This document shows, piece by piece, positions 43,155 through 52,870 of a DNA stretch of 64,000 nucleotides (the first letter of the stretch is position 1; each line of letters begins with the position of its first letter). The DNA comes from Paenibacillus pabuli NBRC 13638 (lineage in GTDB: Bacteria; Bacillota; Bacilli; Paenibacillales; Paenibacillaceae). The notes beneath the pieces were generated by a model that saw only the letters and a program-made list of their open reading frames with translations, was not told the origin of the DNA and searched no databases. The translations under genes and the position numbers were made by a program. The DNA is taken from the NCBI RefSeq assembly GCF_001514495.1, contig NZ_BCNM01000010.1:1-64000 (forward strand). The letters run 5' to 3'.

Positions 43155-43337
43155 GATCGTCCATTCCTAATGAGGATATTTAAGAAAAAGATTGATCCAA
43201 GGCCGCTTCGTTCGTGTGTAAAACATCAGTCCATTTTATATAGTTTAGCTGTAAATGGGGGAATGATGCAAAGCCAAGAAAAATACGAGCCTGTCTGTTG
43301 TCAAAGAGTAAGGATATAGGTCATCATCCGGATACGG

Positions 43338-44513
43338 TTAACCAAGTATGCTTTTGGGATCAGATAAAGGAGCCTCGCGTCTGGTTGTGAAGTAAGGGAG
43401 CAGCATCATACCGATCATCAATAATACAAAGGCAATGAAATATGGGGATAAGCCCACACGCAGCTGCCCGGCAGTGATTGGACCTATGAAAGAACCAATG
43501 GAGGTAGCAATGGATTGCAATGAAAAGATACGTCCTAGCTTTTCTCCACCGCTTAACCGAATAAAGAGCGTTGCCATGGCAGGGAAAACGATTCCTTTGG
43601 ACATCCCCAGAACGAAGAGTACCGAGGATAAAGGAATCTGCGGCATTGCCGCAAGGGTAAAGAAACATAAAGACATCAGCAGTACACCCACAACCAAGCG
43701 AAGTTTGGGGGAATAGCGGTTGAGAAATAGCATGCTCAGCGTAAATAAAGCGCCAATACTGATGATGGAAAACAAAAGTCCGGTAGACATCATGGACGAA
43801 TGTCCGCCTCCGCGCAGAGGCAATTCAAAAAAAAGAATTCCTTGGGCACAGGCAATGACAAGTGGCAGAGCAAAGTATCGCCAGGACACGGGCAGGAATT
43901 TTCTTTTCTCCCCGGCCGAGCTGCTGGGCGTGGGAGGCTCCGTCACTTTTTCATGCTGCACCTCAGCCAAACCTTTCGGCATGGATAACCAGGCAATTGC
44001 ACCCGATAGTATGAGCAGATAACCAAGACTCGCGAAGGTGGCGGAGAATCCCAGCGCTCCAACGATTAGTGCCCCTGCAGCGGGGGATACCACGGATGCC
44101 AGTGTGTGCACGACACCATGGCCTGACATATATTTGCCTTGCTTGACCGGATCACTTGACAGTTGGGCCAGAAGGGCGAGGCAGGCCGGGGACAGAAAAG
44201 CGAGCACAAATCCGCTGATGGAACGTAGAGCGAGCAGCTGCCATGGCGTATGGATCTGCGCCTGAATCAGCAAAATGATCCCTGCACCCAACAGACTGAA
44301 CACGATATAACGACGACTGCCGTGTTTGTCGATTTGCGTTCCGGCAATCAGATTGCCTGGAAGATGGGTCAAAGAGTAGATGCCCATCATCCAGCCGATG
44401 AAGGTTGGGGCCGCCCCGAGCGAGATGGCAAATGGGGTCAGAATTGGATACTGGGCATGCAAATCAAAAACAGCAAGGAACAAAAAAAGATATAGCCAGA
44501 TGGCCGTTTTCAC
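43338..44513 (-). CDS. Major facilitator superfamily transporter
   Basis: A 391-residue protein with about 12 membrane helices and the MFS cytoplasmic signature between helices 2 and 3 (GTQIDKHGSRRYIV, variant of GXXXDRXGRR). A helix 4 to 5 segment GHGVVHTLASVVSPAAGALI fits a drug-efflux type. Substrate unknown. GGAGGGG upstream of the ATG on the minus strand. Confidence 0.88.
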   Translation of the reverse strand: MKTAIWLYLFLFLAVFDLHAQYPILTPFAISLGAAPTFIGWMMGIYSLTHLPGNLIAGTQIDKHGSRRYIVFSLLGAGIILLIQAQIHTPWQLLALRSISGFVLAFLSPACLALLAQLSSDPVKQGKYMSGHGVVHTLASVVSPAAGALIVGALGFSATFASLGYLLILSGAIAWLSMPKGLAEVQHEKVTEPPTPSSSAGEKRKFLPVSWRYFALPLVIACAQGILFFELPLRGGGHSSMMSTGLLFSIISIGALFTLSMLFLNRYSPKLRLVVGVLLMSLCFFTLAAMPQIPLSSVLFVLGMSKGIVFPAMATLFIRLSGGEKLGRIFSLQSIATSIGSFIGPITAGQLRVGLSPYFIAFVLLMIGMMLLPYFTTRREAPLSDPKSILG

Positions 44514-44731
44514 AGAAGCCCCTCCTTGTTAAGCGATGCTAGTTCAATAACTGAACAATGAATATGTTCCCCGTTTCTTAAGCAGAACCTCATGGTACTA
44601 CTTGTACGCCCGGCGGGACGAACTTAGACCGTTTATTTTTACATAGGAGGGCTTAGCTGACAGCAGCTTCGGAAATCATGTATAATATTCGGGAAGTGTT
44701 AATAATCAACTCTAATACGGAAGGTGTAGTC

Positions 44732-45187
44732 ATGAACATAGAAGTAATCAAAGAGTTTGTGATGCAGAACTGGCTGGTGATTGTGGTTGCGTTGATCATT
44801 TTGTTCTTTGTCCTGAACGTGGTCAAAACCGTATTGAAATGGGCGATTGCCATCATCATTATTGCGGCTCTACTGATATACAGCGGCATCTCCTTGGATC
44901 AGATCAAACAGACAGTTACAGATGTACAATCGAGTACGATGGACACATTGAAGAAGGAAGCGACCAGCATAATGCTCAAGGAAGCTTCCAAAGCAACGTA
45001 CACCAAGGGACAGGATGGTGCATTTACCATCACAAGCCCCAATGTGGAGATTAAGGGTAGAACGAATTCGGATAAAGTCGATGTAACATTACGGGGGATC
45101 TCACTGGGCGAATGGAAGGTCGACAATGAAACGATACGAACTTTTGTCAAACAGGCACAGGAGAACGGAACAGCACCGGCTTCGTAG
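44732..45187 (+). CDS. Small membrane protein linked to transglutaminase gene
   Basis: A 151-residue protein: a membrane segment (residues about 10-50) followed by a charged helical outer part. It lies 18 bp before the transglutaminase gene and is probably cotranscribed. The start at 44732 (MNIEV) is chosen because GGAAGGTG lies upstream and the extra 18 residues of the in-frame ATG at 44678 look random. No named family recognised. Confidence 0.68.
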   Translation: MNIEVIKEFVMQNWLVIVVALIILFFVLNVVKTVLKWAIAIIIIAALLIYSGISLDQIKQTVTDVQSSTMDTLKKEATSIMLKEASKATYTKGQDGAFTITSPNVEIKGRTNSDKVDVTLRGISLGEWKVDNETIRTFVKQAQENGTAPAS

Positions 45188-45205
45188 TAAAGGAGGAATG
45201 AATAC

Positions 45206-46354
45206 GTGCTGCAAAGTTGGCTCGACAGTCTGAAAGAATTCAATGGCATAACGATTATGCTGCTGTTGATTGTGGCCGCTTCATTGCTGCAGGGATGGTC
45301 CAGAGGCGCTTCGCGTTCAGCAGGAAGACTCTTTGGATTCCTCATGGATGGCATTATGGCGGTCATTGGTATTCTGTTATCCATCGGTTTAACATTATGG
45401 CTTGCGCCATATGTTCAGCAATGGCTGTCTGTGCATGCTGCAGACATGCCAAACCGTGAACTGAACCGGTGGGAGCAGATGTATTATACATTGATTACGG
45501 CCATTGCTGATTTTCCGCTGATGCGGTTTGCCGTGTTGTTTGTCCTTAGTTATGGATTCATCCGATTAATTCTCGGATTGCTCTCTTCCCTTATTTTCAG
45601 CAGAAGATCCCGTTCAGGAGAGCAAGAAAGCAAACCCAAAGGATTTTTCAGCCGCTTTACGGGTGCTGTGATTGGTACAGTCATTGGCTCCGTCCGCGGG
45701 ATGATTGTGATCGCCGTGCTGTTCATGATTGTCAGTCTCTATCCGGGAAGTATGTTCAGTCGGTATGTAGAGGCTTCGCCCATTTATATGCAAGGGGCCA
45801 AATCGGTTATAGAGCCATTATCCGGTACATTCATCAAGGACAAGCTGCCGGTTTTCACTCAAGCGGTTCAGAAGGAACTGAGCGGAATCCTGCAACGCAA
45901 ATATGAAGTCATTGACCATAACATTCCGGCGGATATTGAATCTGCGGCAAAAGAAATTGTAAAGAGTCAAACGACAGAGGAAGCCAAAGCCAGGGCATTA
46001 TATGACTGGGTAGGTTCTCGCATTCAATATGACTATGGTAAAGTGGATGACTATGAGCAAAAGGGCATATGGCACGAACAGACGCCCCAAAATACATTTG
46101 ATACACGCCAAGGTGTATGTATCGATTACGCTCGTCTCTACGCAGTCATGGCCCGTTCACAGGGGCTTGAAGTTAAAGTGGTCACAGGCCTTGGTTATAA
46201 CGGGCAGGGTGGATATGGTCCGCATGCCTGGAATGAGATATATTTGAGCGATTCGCAAAGCTGGATACCGCTTGATCCCACTTGGGCGATCAGTGGCGAT
46301 TGGTTCAACCCTCCTAACTTTGCCGATACTCATCTGAAAGATCAATCAGCTTAA
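45206..46354 (+). CDS. Membrane protein with CvpA-like and transglutaminase-like domains
   Basis: A 382-residue protein. The first 190 residues hold four or five hydrophobic helices resembling CvpA; a C-terminal transglutaminase-like domain follows with the full catalytic triad: Cys305 (GVCIDYA), His340 (GPHAWNE) and Asp357 (PLDPTWA). Such domains in bacteria are proteases or cross-linking enzymes at the envelope. GTG start at 45206 is nine bases after AAAGGAGG. The upstream small membrane protein gene is probably in the same operon. Confidence 0.85.
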   Translation: MLQSWLDSLKEFNGITIMLLLIVAASLLQGWSRGASRSAGRLFGFLMDGIMAVIGILLSIGLTLWLAPYVQQWLSVHAADMPNRELNRWEQMYYTLITAIADFPLMRFAVLFVLSYGFIRLILGLLSSLIFSRRSRSGEQESKPKGFFSRFTGAVIGTVIGSVRGMIVIAVLFMIVSLYPGSMFSRYVEASPIYMQGAKSVIEPLSGTFIKDKLPVFTQAVQKELSGILQRKYEVIDHNIPADIESAAKEIVKSQTTEEAKARALYDWVGSRIQYDYGKVDDYEQKGIWHEQTPQNTFDTRQGVCIDYARLYAVMARSQGLEVKVVTGLGYNGQGGYGPHAWNEIYLSDSQSWIPLDPTWAISGDWFNPPNFADTHLKDQSA

Positions 46355-46459
46355 TATTACGCCGGACTTGGGTCCGGGAGATGACGACGTTGCCAGGTTA
46401 TCATGCCGGGACTTAATAGTCTGTACGGTATGCATCAAGTCATGAAAGAGGTAGGATGA

Positions 46460-48487
46460 ATGAACAATCATTCAAAAGAGAAGGACGAACTTACGGACAA
46501 ACGGCGCTTCAGTTCCCGGATGAACGTATTTTTCTTCGCTTCCTTTGTTATTTTTAGCGTGATTATTGTACGTTTGGCATTCTTGCAATTCGTGGAAGGG
46601 CCTGAGCTGAGTCAGGAAGAAGCCAGCAACATTACAAAAGACGTACCTCTCGCTCCAGTAAGGGGAACCATCTATGATTCTACAGGTGAGGTGAAGTTGG
46701 CTTACTCCAAGCCGATTCAATCCTTGTATCTGACCTTATACAAAAATTATGGGGATGTGGATGGCAAGCCAAATCCGAACATATCGGAAGTGGAGGACAT
46801 CGCAACCCGGCTGCATGATGTGTTTGAACAGTATAAGAAAAAGGATTCCGAACCGCTTACGGTGGAGAAAATCATTGAAGAGATGGACTTGAATTCCCGC
46901 AAGTCGAACGGCTTCATGCCGCGTCTGATCAAGAGTGATCTGTCCGATGAGGAAGTGGCTTATTTCCTGCAGCACAAGGATGAGTTCAAGGGGATTCAGA
47001 TTGTAGAGGAAAGTGTGCGCTACTATGATCCGGATACGGTAGCCGTTCAGACGATTGGTTATCTCAAAAAGTTCAAAAGCTCCAAAGCGTTGAACAAGTA
47101 TGAAGAGATTGATAAGGCCAATAAAAAGCAAACGGACCCAGGTCTTGTGTATACCGAGAATGAGTTTGTTGGTTTTGACGGACTGGAATTGCAGTATCAG
47201 GATGTCCTGCGTGGCAAAAGCGGTTATAACTCCGTTGACGTTGACTTGCGGAATTTGCCTGAAGGTGTAGCAGGCTCAACTCCACCCGAAAAAGGATATG
47301 ACCTGATTTCAACCATTAACAAAAATGTTCAGGTGAAAACGGAACAGGCAATTCTGGATCAACTAAGCTGGCTGCATACACATCTGGTTTCAGGTAAGCC
47401 GCATCCGAATGCCAAAACAGGATTTGCGGTTGCGATGGAAGTGGACACAGGGAAGATTGTGGCTGCTGCCAGTATGCCGGATTACGACACGAACGTGTGG
47501 AGAACTGGCAGTATAAGCACGGAAGATTACGACAAAATAAAGTATATTTATCTAAATGGTACCATTCGTGGATTCCCGCCAGACGATTCAGGTAAACGGG
47601 CGGAATCTGTTGTACTGCTTGGTTCCACAATCAAACCATTAAGTGTTTTGATTGGTTTGAAGGAAGGCTTCTTCACGACCAATTCCGTTTATCCGGACAG
47701 AGGATCAACGACATTTGGGGGCGACAATCGCAGAGTACAGAACTCCTCCGGTCACGTATATGGACCGTTGACTCCGCGTGATGCTATTCGTCATTCTTCC
47801 AACGTATTCATGATTGACGAGATCGGGAAGAAACTATACAAGAAGTATGGGGCAAAGGGTGTCGATGTCTGGGATGAATACATGGAGAAATTTGGGTTAG
47901 GTATCTCCACAGGTGTTGACCTGCCTAATGAATATCTTGGGCGCAAAGAATATGGTGAGGAAAGCGTCGAGAGTTCCTTGACCAAGCTGGTGTATGCCTC
48001 CTTTGGTCAACAAGGGAAATATACAACGATGCAGCTTGCTCAGTACACCACGATGCTGGCGAACAAAGGAAAACGGATGGAGCCACAATTAGTCAGTGAA
48101 TTCCGTGATTCAGAGGGCAATGTAGTTGAGAAAATGAAACCAAAGGTGCTCAGCACAGTTGATTTTAACGATACTTACTGGAATGAGATACAGCGAGGTA
48201 TGGCAACCGAGGTATCTTCATTTAGCGGTTTCCCTTATGATTTTGCCAGAAAAACGGGAACATCGACACAGGTAGTCGGGGGAAAACCGGTGGATAACGG
48301 GGTATTTATCGCGTATGCACCACGTAACAATCCGAAGCTGGCTGTAGCCGTCGTTATTCCTGAAGGGGGCTTTGGTTCGAGCAGTGCTGCCCCTGTTGCA
48401 CGTGCGATCTTCGATGCGTATGACGAGGAGTTTGGCTTGGACGGTGTACCGAAGAAAGATAAAAATAAGGAATCTGATACACAGTAA
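46460..48487 (+). CDS. Class B penicillin-binding protein, first of two
   Basis: A 675-residue peptidoglycan transpeptidase. It has a short cytoplasmic tail, one membrane helix (MNVFFFASFVIFSVIIVRL), a PBP dimerisation region (LAPVRGTIYDSTGEVKLAYS) and a transpeptidase domain with active-site Ser389 in STIK, the SSN motif at 446-448 and KTG at 598-600. It cross-links cell wall and is a beta-lactam target. A close paralog follows in tandem, suggesting duplication. AGAGGTAGG precedes the ATG. Confidence 0.93.
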   Translation: MNNHSKEKDELTDKRRFSSRMNVFFFASFVIFSVIIVRLAFLQFVEGPELSQEEASNITKDVPLAPVRGTIYDSTGEVKLAYSKPIQSLYLTLYKNYGDVDGKPNPNISEVEDIATRLHDVFEQYKKKDSEPLTVEKIIEEMDLNSRKSNGFMPRLIKSDLSDEEVAYFLQHKDEFKGIQIVEESVRYYDPDTVAVQTIGYLKKFKSSKALNKYEEIDKANKKQTDPGLVYTENEFVGFDGLELQYQDVLRGKSGYNSVDVDLRNLPEGVAGSTPPEKGYDLISTINKNVQVKTEQAILDQLSWLHTHLVSGKPHPNAKTGFAVAMEVDTGKIVAAASMPDYDTNVWRTGSISTEDYDKIKYIYLNGTIRGFPPDDSGKRAESVVLLGSTIKPLSVLIGLKEGFFTTNSVYPDRGSTTFGGDNRRVQNSSGHVYGPLTPRDAIRHSSNVFMIDEIGKKLYKKYGAKGVDVWDEYMEKFGLGISTGVDLPNEYLGRKEYGEESVESSLTKLVYASFGQQGKYTTMQLAQYTTMLANKGKRMEPQLVSEFRDSEGNVVEKMKPKVLSTVDFNDTYWNEIQRGMATEVSSFSGFPYDFARKTGTSTQVVGGKPVDNGVFIAYAPRNNPKLAVAVVIPEGGFGSSSAAPVARAIFDAYDEEFGLDGVPKKDKNKESDTQ

Positions 48488-48505
48488 TGTAAGTCCTGAT
48501 TCAAT

Positions 48506-48536
48506 GAGGGGACCCTTTCGAGGGTCCTCTTTTTCG
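48506..48536 (+). terminator. Terminator after the first PBP gene
   Basis: gaggggaccc-tttc-gagggtcctc hairpin followed by five T; the two PBP genes are thus separate transcripts. Confidence 0.9.
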
Positions 48537-48849
48537 TTTGCTAGGACTGAGTGGCTTATTTCCCATAAGACTGCTGCAAATCAGTATGTAACAAACATTG
48601 TTCATGTCGCGTTTATATAAGAGAATAAAATTTATTTCAGGATTAAAGAGATTAACGATATGTCTGCATTGACATCGTTTCGAAAGAATCGACATATGTC
48701 TGTTTTGTTTACGAAAATGTAATCAAAATCTGGAGGACATGGCAGGTGACCTTTGATAGACTTGTATAAGGAAAGGTATGTTACTTGAACCGAATGATGC
48801 AAAATGCGTGATAGATAAATTATTACATAAGAACGGAGAGGCTTATTTC
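48537..48849 (+). other. Promoter region of the second PBP gene
   Basis: No gene is supported. The nine-base repeat atatgtctg occurs twice (48658-48666, 48694-48702), 36 bp apart, and might be a regulator site. Confidence 0.35.
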
Positions 48850-50829
48850 ATGTTTAACCGATTGAGGAAAAAGAAAGTGTCTGAAGAGGATACACCAGTC
48901 AACACGCCGTCTAGTGCAAGAATGAATATGTTCTTTTTCGCTGCGTTTGTGATATTCAGTATCCTTATTTTCAGGTTAGCTTTTGTACAATTTGTCGAGG
49001 GACCTGAGCTGACCTATATGGAAACCAGCCGTAATACGAAAGATATCCCGCTGGCCCCTGTTCGTGGGCCAATCTATGATGCGACAGGGAAGGTCGCGCT
49101 GGCTTATTCGGAGCCTGTACAGTCCCTCTATGTATTGTTGTATGAGGATTATAGGAATGATGACCGCAAGCAGGAGGCGCAGGAACTTGCTGAGGAACTG
49201 GCGGCTGTGTTTAAACAGTTTAATCCGGGGGACAAAGAACAACCCGATGCAGAAGAGATTATAAAGCGACTGGATCTGGATTACCAGAAGACATTTGGAT
49301 ATGTACCTAGGCTGGTTAAATCCGATTTAACAACCAAAGAAGTTGCCTATTTCATGGAGAAAAAGGCAGAGTTTCCGGGCGTTATGGTCCTTGAGGAAAA
49401 TGTGCGAAAATATGATCCTGATGGGGTAGCCGTTCAGGTGATTGGTTACACAAGAGAATTTAAGCGTGCTCCAGATACACTTGAAAAATATAAAGCCATT
49501 CGGGAATCGGCAAGTACTCAGCGTGACCCGGGCCTTGTATACCATGAGGAAGAGAAGGTTGGCTTTGACGGATTGGAACTTCAATATCAAGAAGAACTTC
49601 GTGGACGAAGTGGCTACCAGTCCATTGATATTGATGCGCGTAATTTGCCAGACGGAACGATGAATCTGACCCCACCTGAAAAGGGGGATAGTCTAATTAC
49701 AACTATCAACAAGGAAATTCAGATGGTTGCACAACAAGCTATTACTGATGAATTGAGAAAGTTGCCGAAAGCTGTTACAGGATATGCGGTAGCCATGGAA
49801 GTGGATACAGGTAATGTTGTGGCCATGGCGAGTATGCCGGACTACGATCCGAATGACTGGGACTATGAGAAAATCAAGTACGTGTTTCGAAATGGAACCA
49901 TTGCATCGTTTCCTCCCGATGATTCTCGGCCTAGTCGGGCCGAATCTGTTGTTCTGCTAGGTTCAGTTATCAAGCCACTTAGTGTTCTAATTGGCTTAAA
50001 GGAAAACCTGTTTACTACGGGACAGACCTATTTTGACCAAGGTTACGCTACTTTGGGAAAGGATGGTAGGAAGGTGAGAAACTCACATTCCGCATTTAAT
50101 GGCTCGATTACTGCGAGAAGAGCGATTGAGAAATCTTCCAATGCCTTTATGATTGATATGGTTGGAAAAGGCCTCTATAACAAATATGGGGCGACCAGGG
50201 GCGTTAATGAATGGGATAAATATATGAAACAATTTGGACTGGGCGTGTCTACAGGAGTGGATCTGCCGAAAGAGTATCTGGGCACACTGGAGTATAATAG
50301 TGATAATAATGAATCGGGTCTGACACGGCTGGCTTTTGCCTCATTTGGACAGCAAGCGAAGTATACAACGCTTCAACTCGCACAATATACCACGATGCTT
50401 GCCAATAAGGGCAAACGGATGGAACCTCATTTGGTAAAGGAAATCCGTGACGCTGACGGAAATATCGTTAAGAAAATCAAACCAAAAGTGTTAAACGAGG
50501 TTGATTTTGCCGATGCATACTGGAATGAAGTGCATAAGGGTATGGTCACCAAAGTAAGTTCGTTTGACGGTTTCCCCTATGATTATGCGAGAAAAACAGG
50601 AACTTCGGAGCAGGGAACAGGTCCGAACAAAAAGGAAAACGGAGTATTTATCGCATTTGCACCACGGGATAATCCGAAGCTGGCTATAGCCGTTGTTGTA
50701 CCTGAAGGTGGCTTTGGATCGGTAAGTGCGTCTCCAATTGCACGTAAAATTTTCGATGCCTACGATGAAGTGTATGGCCTCGATGGGACTCCAAAAGGGA
50801 AGAAAGATCAGGTAAAAGATACAGAGTAA
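48850..50829 (+). CDS. Class B penicillin-binding protein, second of two
   Basis: A 659-residue paralog of the preceding protein with the same order of parts: a membrane helix (MNMFFFAAFVIFSILIFRL), LAPVRGPIYDATGKVALAYS, active-site Ser372 in SVIK, SSN at 429-431 and KTG at 582-584. It lacks about 16 residues around the loop after the dimerisation region (the TEQAILDQLSWLHTHLV part of the first copy is shorter here). Start 48850 follows CGGAGAGG; an ATG at 48778 would add 24 residues without a site. Confidence 0.92.
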   Translation: MFNRLRKKKVSEEDTPVNTPSSARMNMFFFAAFVIFSILIFRLAFVQFVEGPELTYMETSRNTKDIPLAPVRGPIYDATGKVALAYSEPVQSLYVLLYEDYRNDDRKQEAQELAEELAAVFKQFNPGDKEQPDAEEIIKRLDLDYQKTFGYVPRLVKSDLTTKEVAYFMEKKAEFPGVMVLEENVRKYDPDGVAVQVIGYTREFKRAPDTLEKYKAIRESASTQRDPGLVYHEEEKVGFDGLELQYQEELRGRSGYQSIDIDARNLPDGTMNLTPPEKGDSLITTINKEIQMVAQQAITDELRKLPKAVTGYAVAMEVDTGNVVAMASMPDYDPNDWDYEKIKYVFRNGTIASFPPDDSRPSRAESVVLLGSVIKPLSVLIGLKENLFTTGQTYFDQGYATLGKDGRKVRNSHSAFNGSITARRAIEKSSNAFMIDMVGKGLYNKYGATRGVNEWDKYMKQFGLGVSTGVDLPKEYLGTLEYNSDNNESGLTRLAFASFGQQAKYTTLQLAQYTTMLANKGKRMEPHLVKEIRDADGNIVKKIKPKVLNEVDFADAYWNEVHKGMVTKVSSFDGFPYDYARKTGTSEQGTGPNKKENGVFIAFAPRDNPKLAIAVVVPEGGFGSVSASPIARKIFDAYDEVYGLDGTPKGKKDQVKDTE

Positions 50830-50909
50830 CGTGAAGCAGCGCAAAATAAAAAGGACAAATAAGCGAAAAAGAAAACAGGCTAATTTAACGCCAACATACG
50901 CTTTTGGAC

Positions 50910-50945
50910 AGGCAGGGGAAATTATCCCTTGCCTTTTTATTTTGT
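50910..50945 (+). terminator. Terminator after the second PBP gene
   Basis: aggcagggg / cccttgcct hairpin with an A/T loop, followed by TTTTTATTTT. Confidence 0.88.
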
Positions 50946-50954
50946 ATCGACTAA

Positions 50955-50975
50955 AATTTGCACAAGGGAAACATT
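50955..50975 (+). promoter_or_regulatory. MntR-like operator
   Basis: aatttgcacaagggaaacatt matches the shape TTTGCNNNAGGGAAAC that I recall for Bacillus MntR sites in front of mntA and mntH. It lies just upstream of a TATAAA hexamer at 50986-50991, where repressor binding would block the transporter promoter when manganese is plentiful. Confidence 0.6.
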
Positions 50976-51066
50976 ATTAGACGAGTATAAATTTTAATAC
51001 CCTGTACAACAAAATTAGATGTGGACAATTATTTTAGGTGAGGGAAAGGGGAGGCTTGGATTGTTG

Positions 51067-52014
51067 ATGGTCAAGATGAGGAGTTTTCAGAGGGGATTAA
51101 TGACACTCGCTGTGGTTGTTCTGGTCATTGTGCTGACTGCGTGCTCAAGTGCAGCGGAAACAGGAGGTAGTGAAGGGAAAGTACAGGTTACAGCCACAAC
51201 AGGCATGATTGCGGATGTAGCGCGTGAAGTCGGCGGGACATATGTTGATGTCACCGGGCTGATGGGCCCAGGGGTAGATCCTCATTTGTACAAGGCTTCG
51301 CAGGGAGATATTCGGAAGCTGGAGCAAGCAAAGGTCATTTTCTATAATGGGCTGCATCTCGAAGGCAAAATGACAGACATCTTGGAGAAAATGTCCAAGA
51401 GCAAAATAGTAACAGCTGTCTCGGAGAAAATTCCGGTGGATGAATTGCGTTCAGGCAAAGATACAGGCGGAACGGAATACGACCCACACGTCTGGTTTGA
51501 TGTTAGCCATTGGATGCATGCCGCAGAGGCTGTGCGCGATACCCTCGTGGAAGCAGACCCCGAACATGCAGAAGCGTACAAGGCCCAGGCAGCGCAGTAT
51601 CTAACGAAACTGGAAGCATTGGATTCCGAGGTGCGGGAAAAAATCCAGGAGATTCCGGAAGCCAGCCGGGTATTGGTCACGGCGCATGATGCCTTTGGAT
51701 ACTTTGGCCAAGCCTATGACATGAAAGTGATGGGGCTTCAAGGAATCAGTACAGCAGCAGAGTATGGTGCGAGGGATGTCAGTGAGCTGCGGGATTACCT
51801 TGTGGACAACAATATCAAAGCGGTATTTGTAGAATCTAGTGTACCGGCAAAAGCGATGGAAGCGATTATTGCCGGTGCAGCCGAAAAAGGACATACCGTA
51901 AGCATTGGCGGTGAACTGTTCTCGGATGCGATGGGTGCTGAGGGAACAGAAGAAGGAACGTATATCGGCATGATCCGGCACAACACTCAGACGATTGTAG
52001 AAGCATTAAAATGA
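51067..52014 (+). CDS. mntA: Manganese/zinc ABC transporter substrate-binding lipoprotein
   Basis: A 315-residue TroA/ZnuA-type protein. A lipoprotein signal peptide ends in VLTACSS, with the lipid-carrying cysteine. Metal ligands are in GVDPHLYK (His), DPHVWFD (His), VFVESSVPA (Glu) and GGELFSDAMG (Asp); the E/D set without a His-rich loop favours manganese over zinc. Start ATG 51067 or the TTG at 51061, which has better spacing to GGGGAGG. First gene of a four-gene transporter. Confidence 0.87.
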   Translation: MVKMRSFQRGLMTLAVVVLVIVLTACSSAAETGGSEGKVQVTATTGMIADVAREVGGTYVDVTGLMGPGVDPHLYKASQGDIRKLEQAKVIFYNGLHLEGKMTDILEKMSKSKIVTAVSEKIPVDELRSGKDTGGTEYDPHVWFDVSHWMHAAEAVRDTLVEADPEHAEAYKAQAAQYLTKLEALDSEVREKIQEIPEASRVLVTAHDAFGYFGQAYDMKVMGLQGISTAAEYGARDVSELRDYLVDNNIKAVFVESSVPAKAMEAIIAGAAEKGHTVSIGGELFSDAMGAEGTEEGTYIGMIRHNTQTIVEALK

Positions 52015-52045
52015 TAAACCATATGAAGAGAGGAGTGGAAAGAGC

Positions 52046-52867
52046 ATGAGTGATGCAATTCTATCCGAAAAATCTCAATCCAATACCAATGTTAAGCATC
52101 TGAAGGGAACGCAGCCTACATCATCTCCTCTTCGTGTTCGGGATCTGGCGGTGGCTTACCATAAAAAGCCGGTGCTCAGTGGGGTATCTTTTGACATCCC
52201 GGAAGGTCAGTTAATTGGCATTCTTGGTCCCAATGGAGCAGGTAAATCAACTTTGATCAAAGCCGTTCTGGGACTCGTGCCCAAAATGCACGGCGAGGTG
52301 CAAATTTTCGGACAGTCGTACCGAGAACAGCGTCGCCGGATCGGTTACGTACCTCAGCGTGAATCGGTTGATTGGGACTTTCCGACTCACGCGCTCGATG
52401 TTGTCATGATGGGGCGTTATGGACATCTGGGCTGGTTTCGCCGTCCAGGCAAAAAAGAACGGGATCTGGCAGCCCACTGCCTGGAGCAAGTGGGAATGGG
52501 TGACTATATGCACCGCCAGATTAGCCAGCTGTCCGGTGGGCAGCAGCAGCGAGTCTTTCTGGCACGGGCACTGGTACAGGATGCGGATCTATATTTCATG
52601 GATGAGCCATTTGCAGGCGTGGATGCCACAACAGAAAAGGCCATTATTTCACTATTGGAACAGTTGAAGAAGCAAGGCAAGACCGTGTTGGTTGTTCACC
52701 ATGATCTGGCAACCGTTGAGGAATATTTTGACCATGTGCTGCTTCTTAATGGACGGCTGGTTGCAGGTGGACCGACGAATGAAGTTTTTGTACCGGATAC
52801 TTTGCAAGAGACGTACGGAGGCCGGATCGCGATGATCGGAAGCCGGACGGAGAAGGGCCAGGTGTAG
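52046..52867 (+). CDS. mntB: Manganese-type ABC transporter ATP-binding protein
   Basis: A 273-residue ABC ATPase with Walker A GPNGAGKSTLIKAV, the Q-loop (YVPQRE), signature QLSGGQQQRVFLARAL, Walker B YFMDEPFAG and the H-loop VVHHD. The N-terminal 30 residues are a charged extension. It powers the two permeases encoded next. Confidence 0.93.
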   Translation: MSDAILSEKSQSNTNVKHLKGTQPTSSPLRVRDLAVAYHKKPVLSGVSFDIPEGQLIGILGPNGAGKSTLIKAVLGLVPKMHGEVQIFGQSYREQRRRIGYVPQRESVDWDFPTHALDVVMMGRYGHLGWFRRPGKKERDLAAHCLEQVGMGDYMHRQISQLSGGQQQRVFLARALVQDADLYFMDEPFAGVDATTEKAIISLLEQLKKQGKTVLVVHHDLATVEEYFDHVLLLNGRLVAGGPTNEVFVPDTLQETYGGRIAMIGSRTEKGQV

Positions 52868-52870
52868 TGC

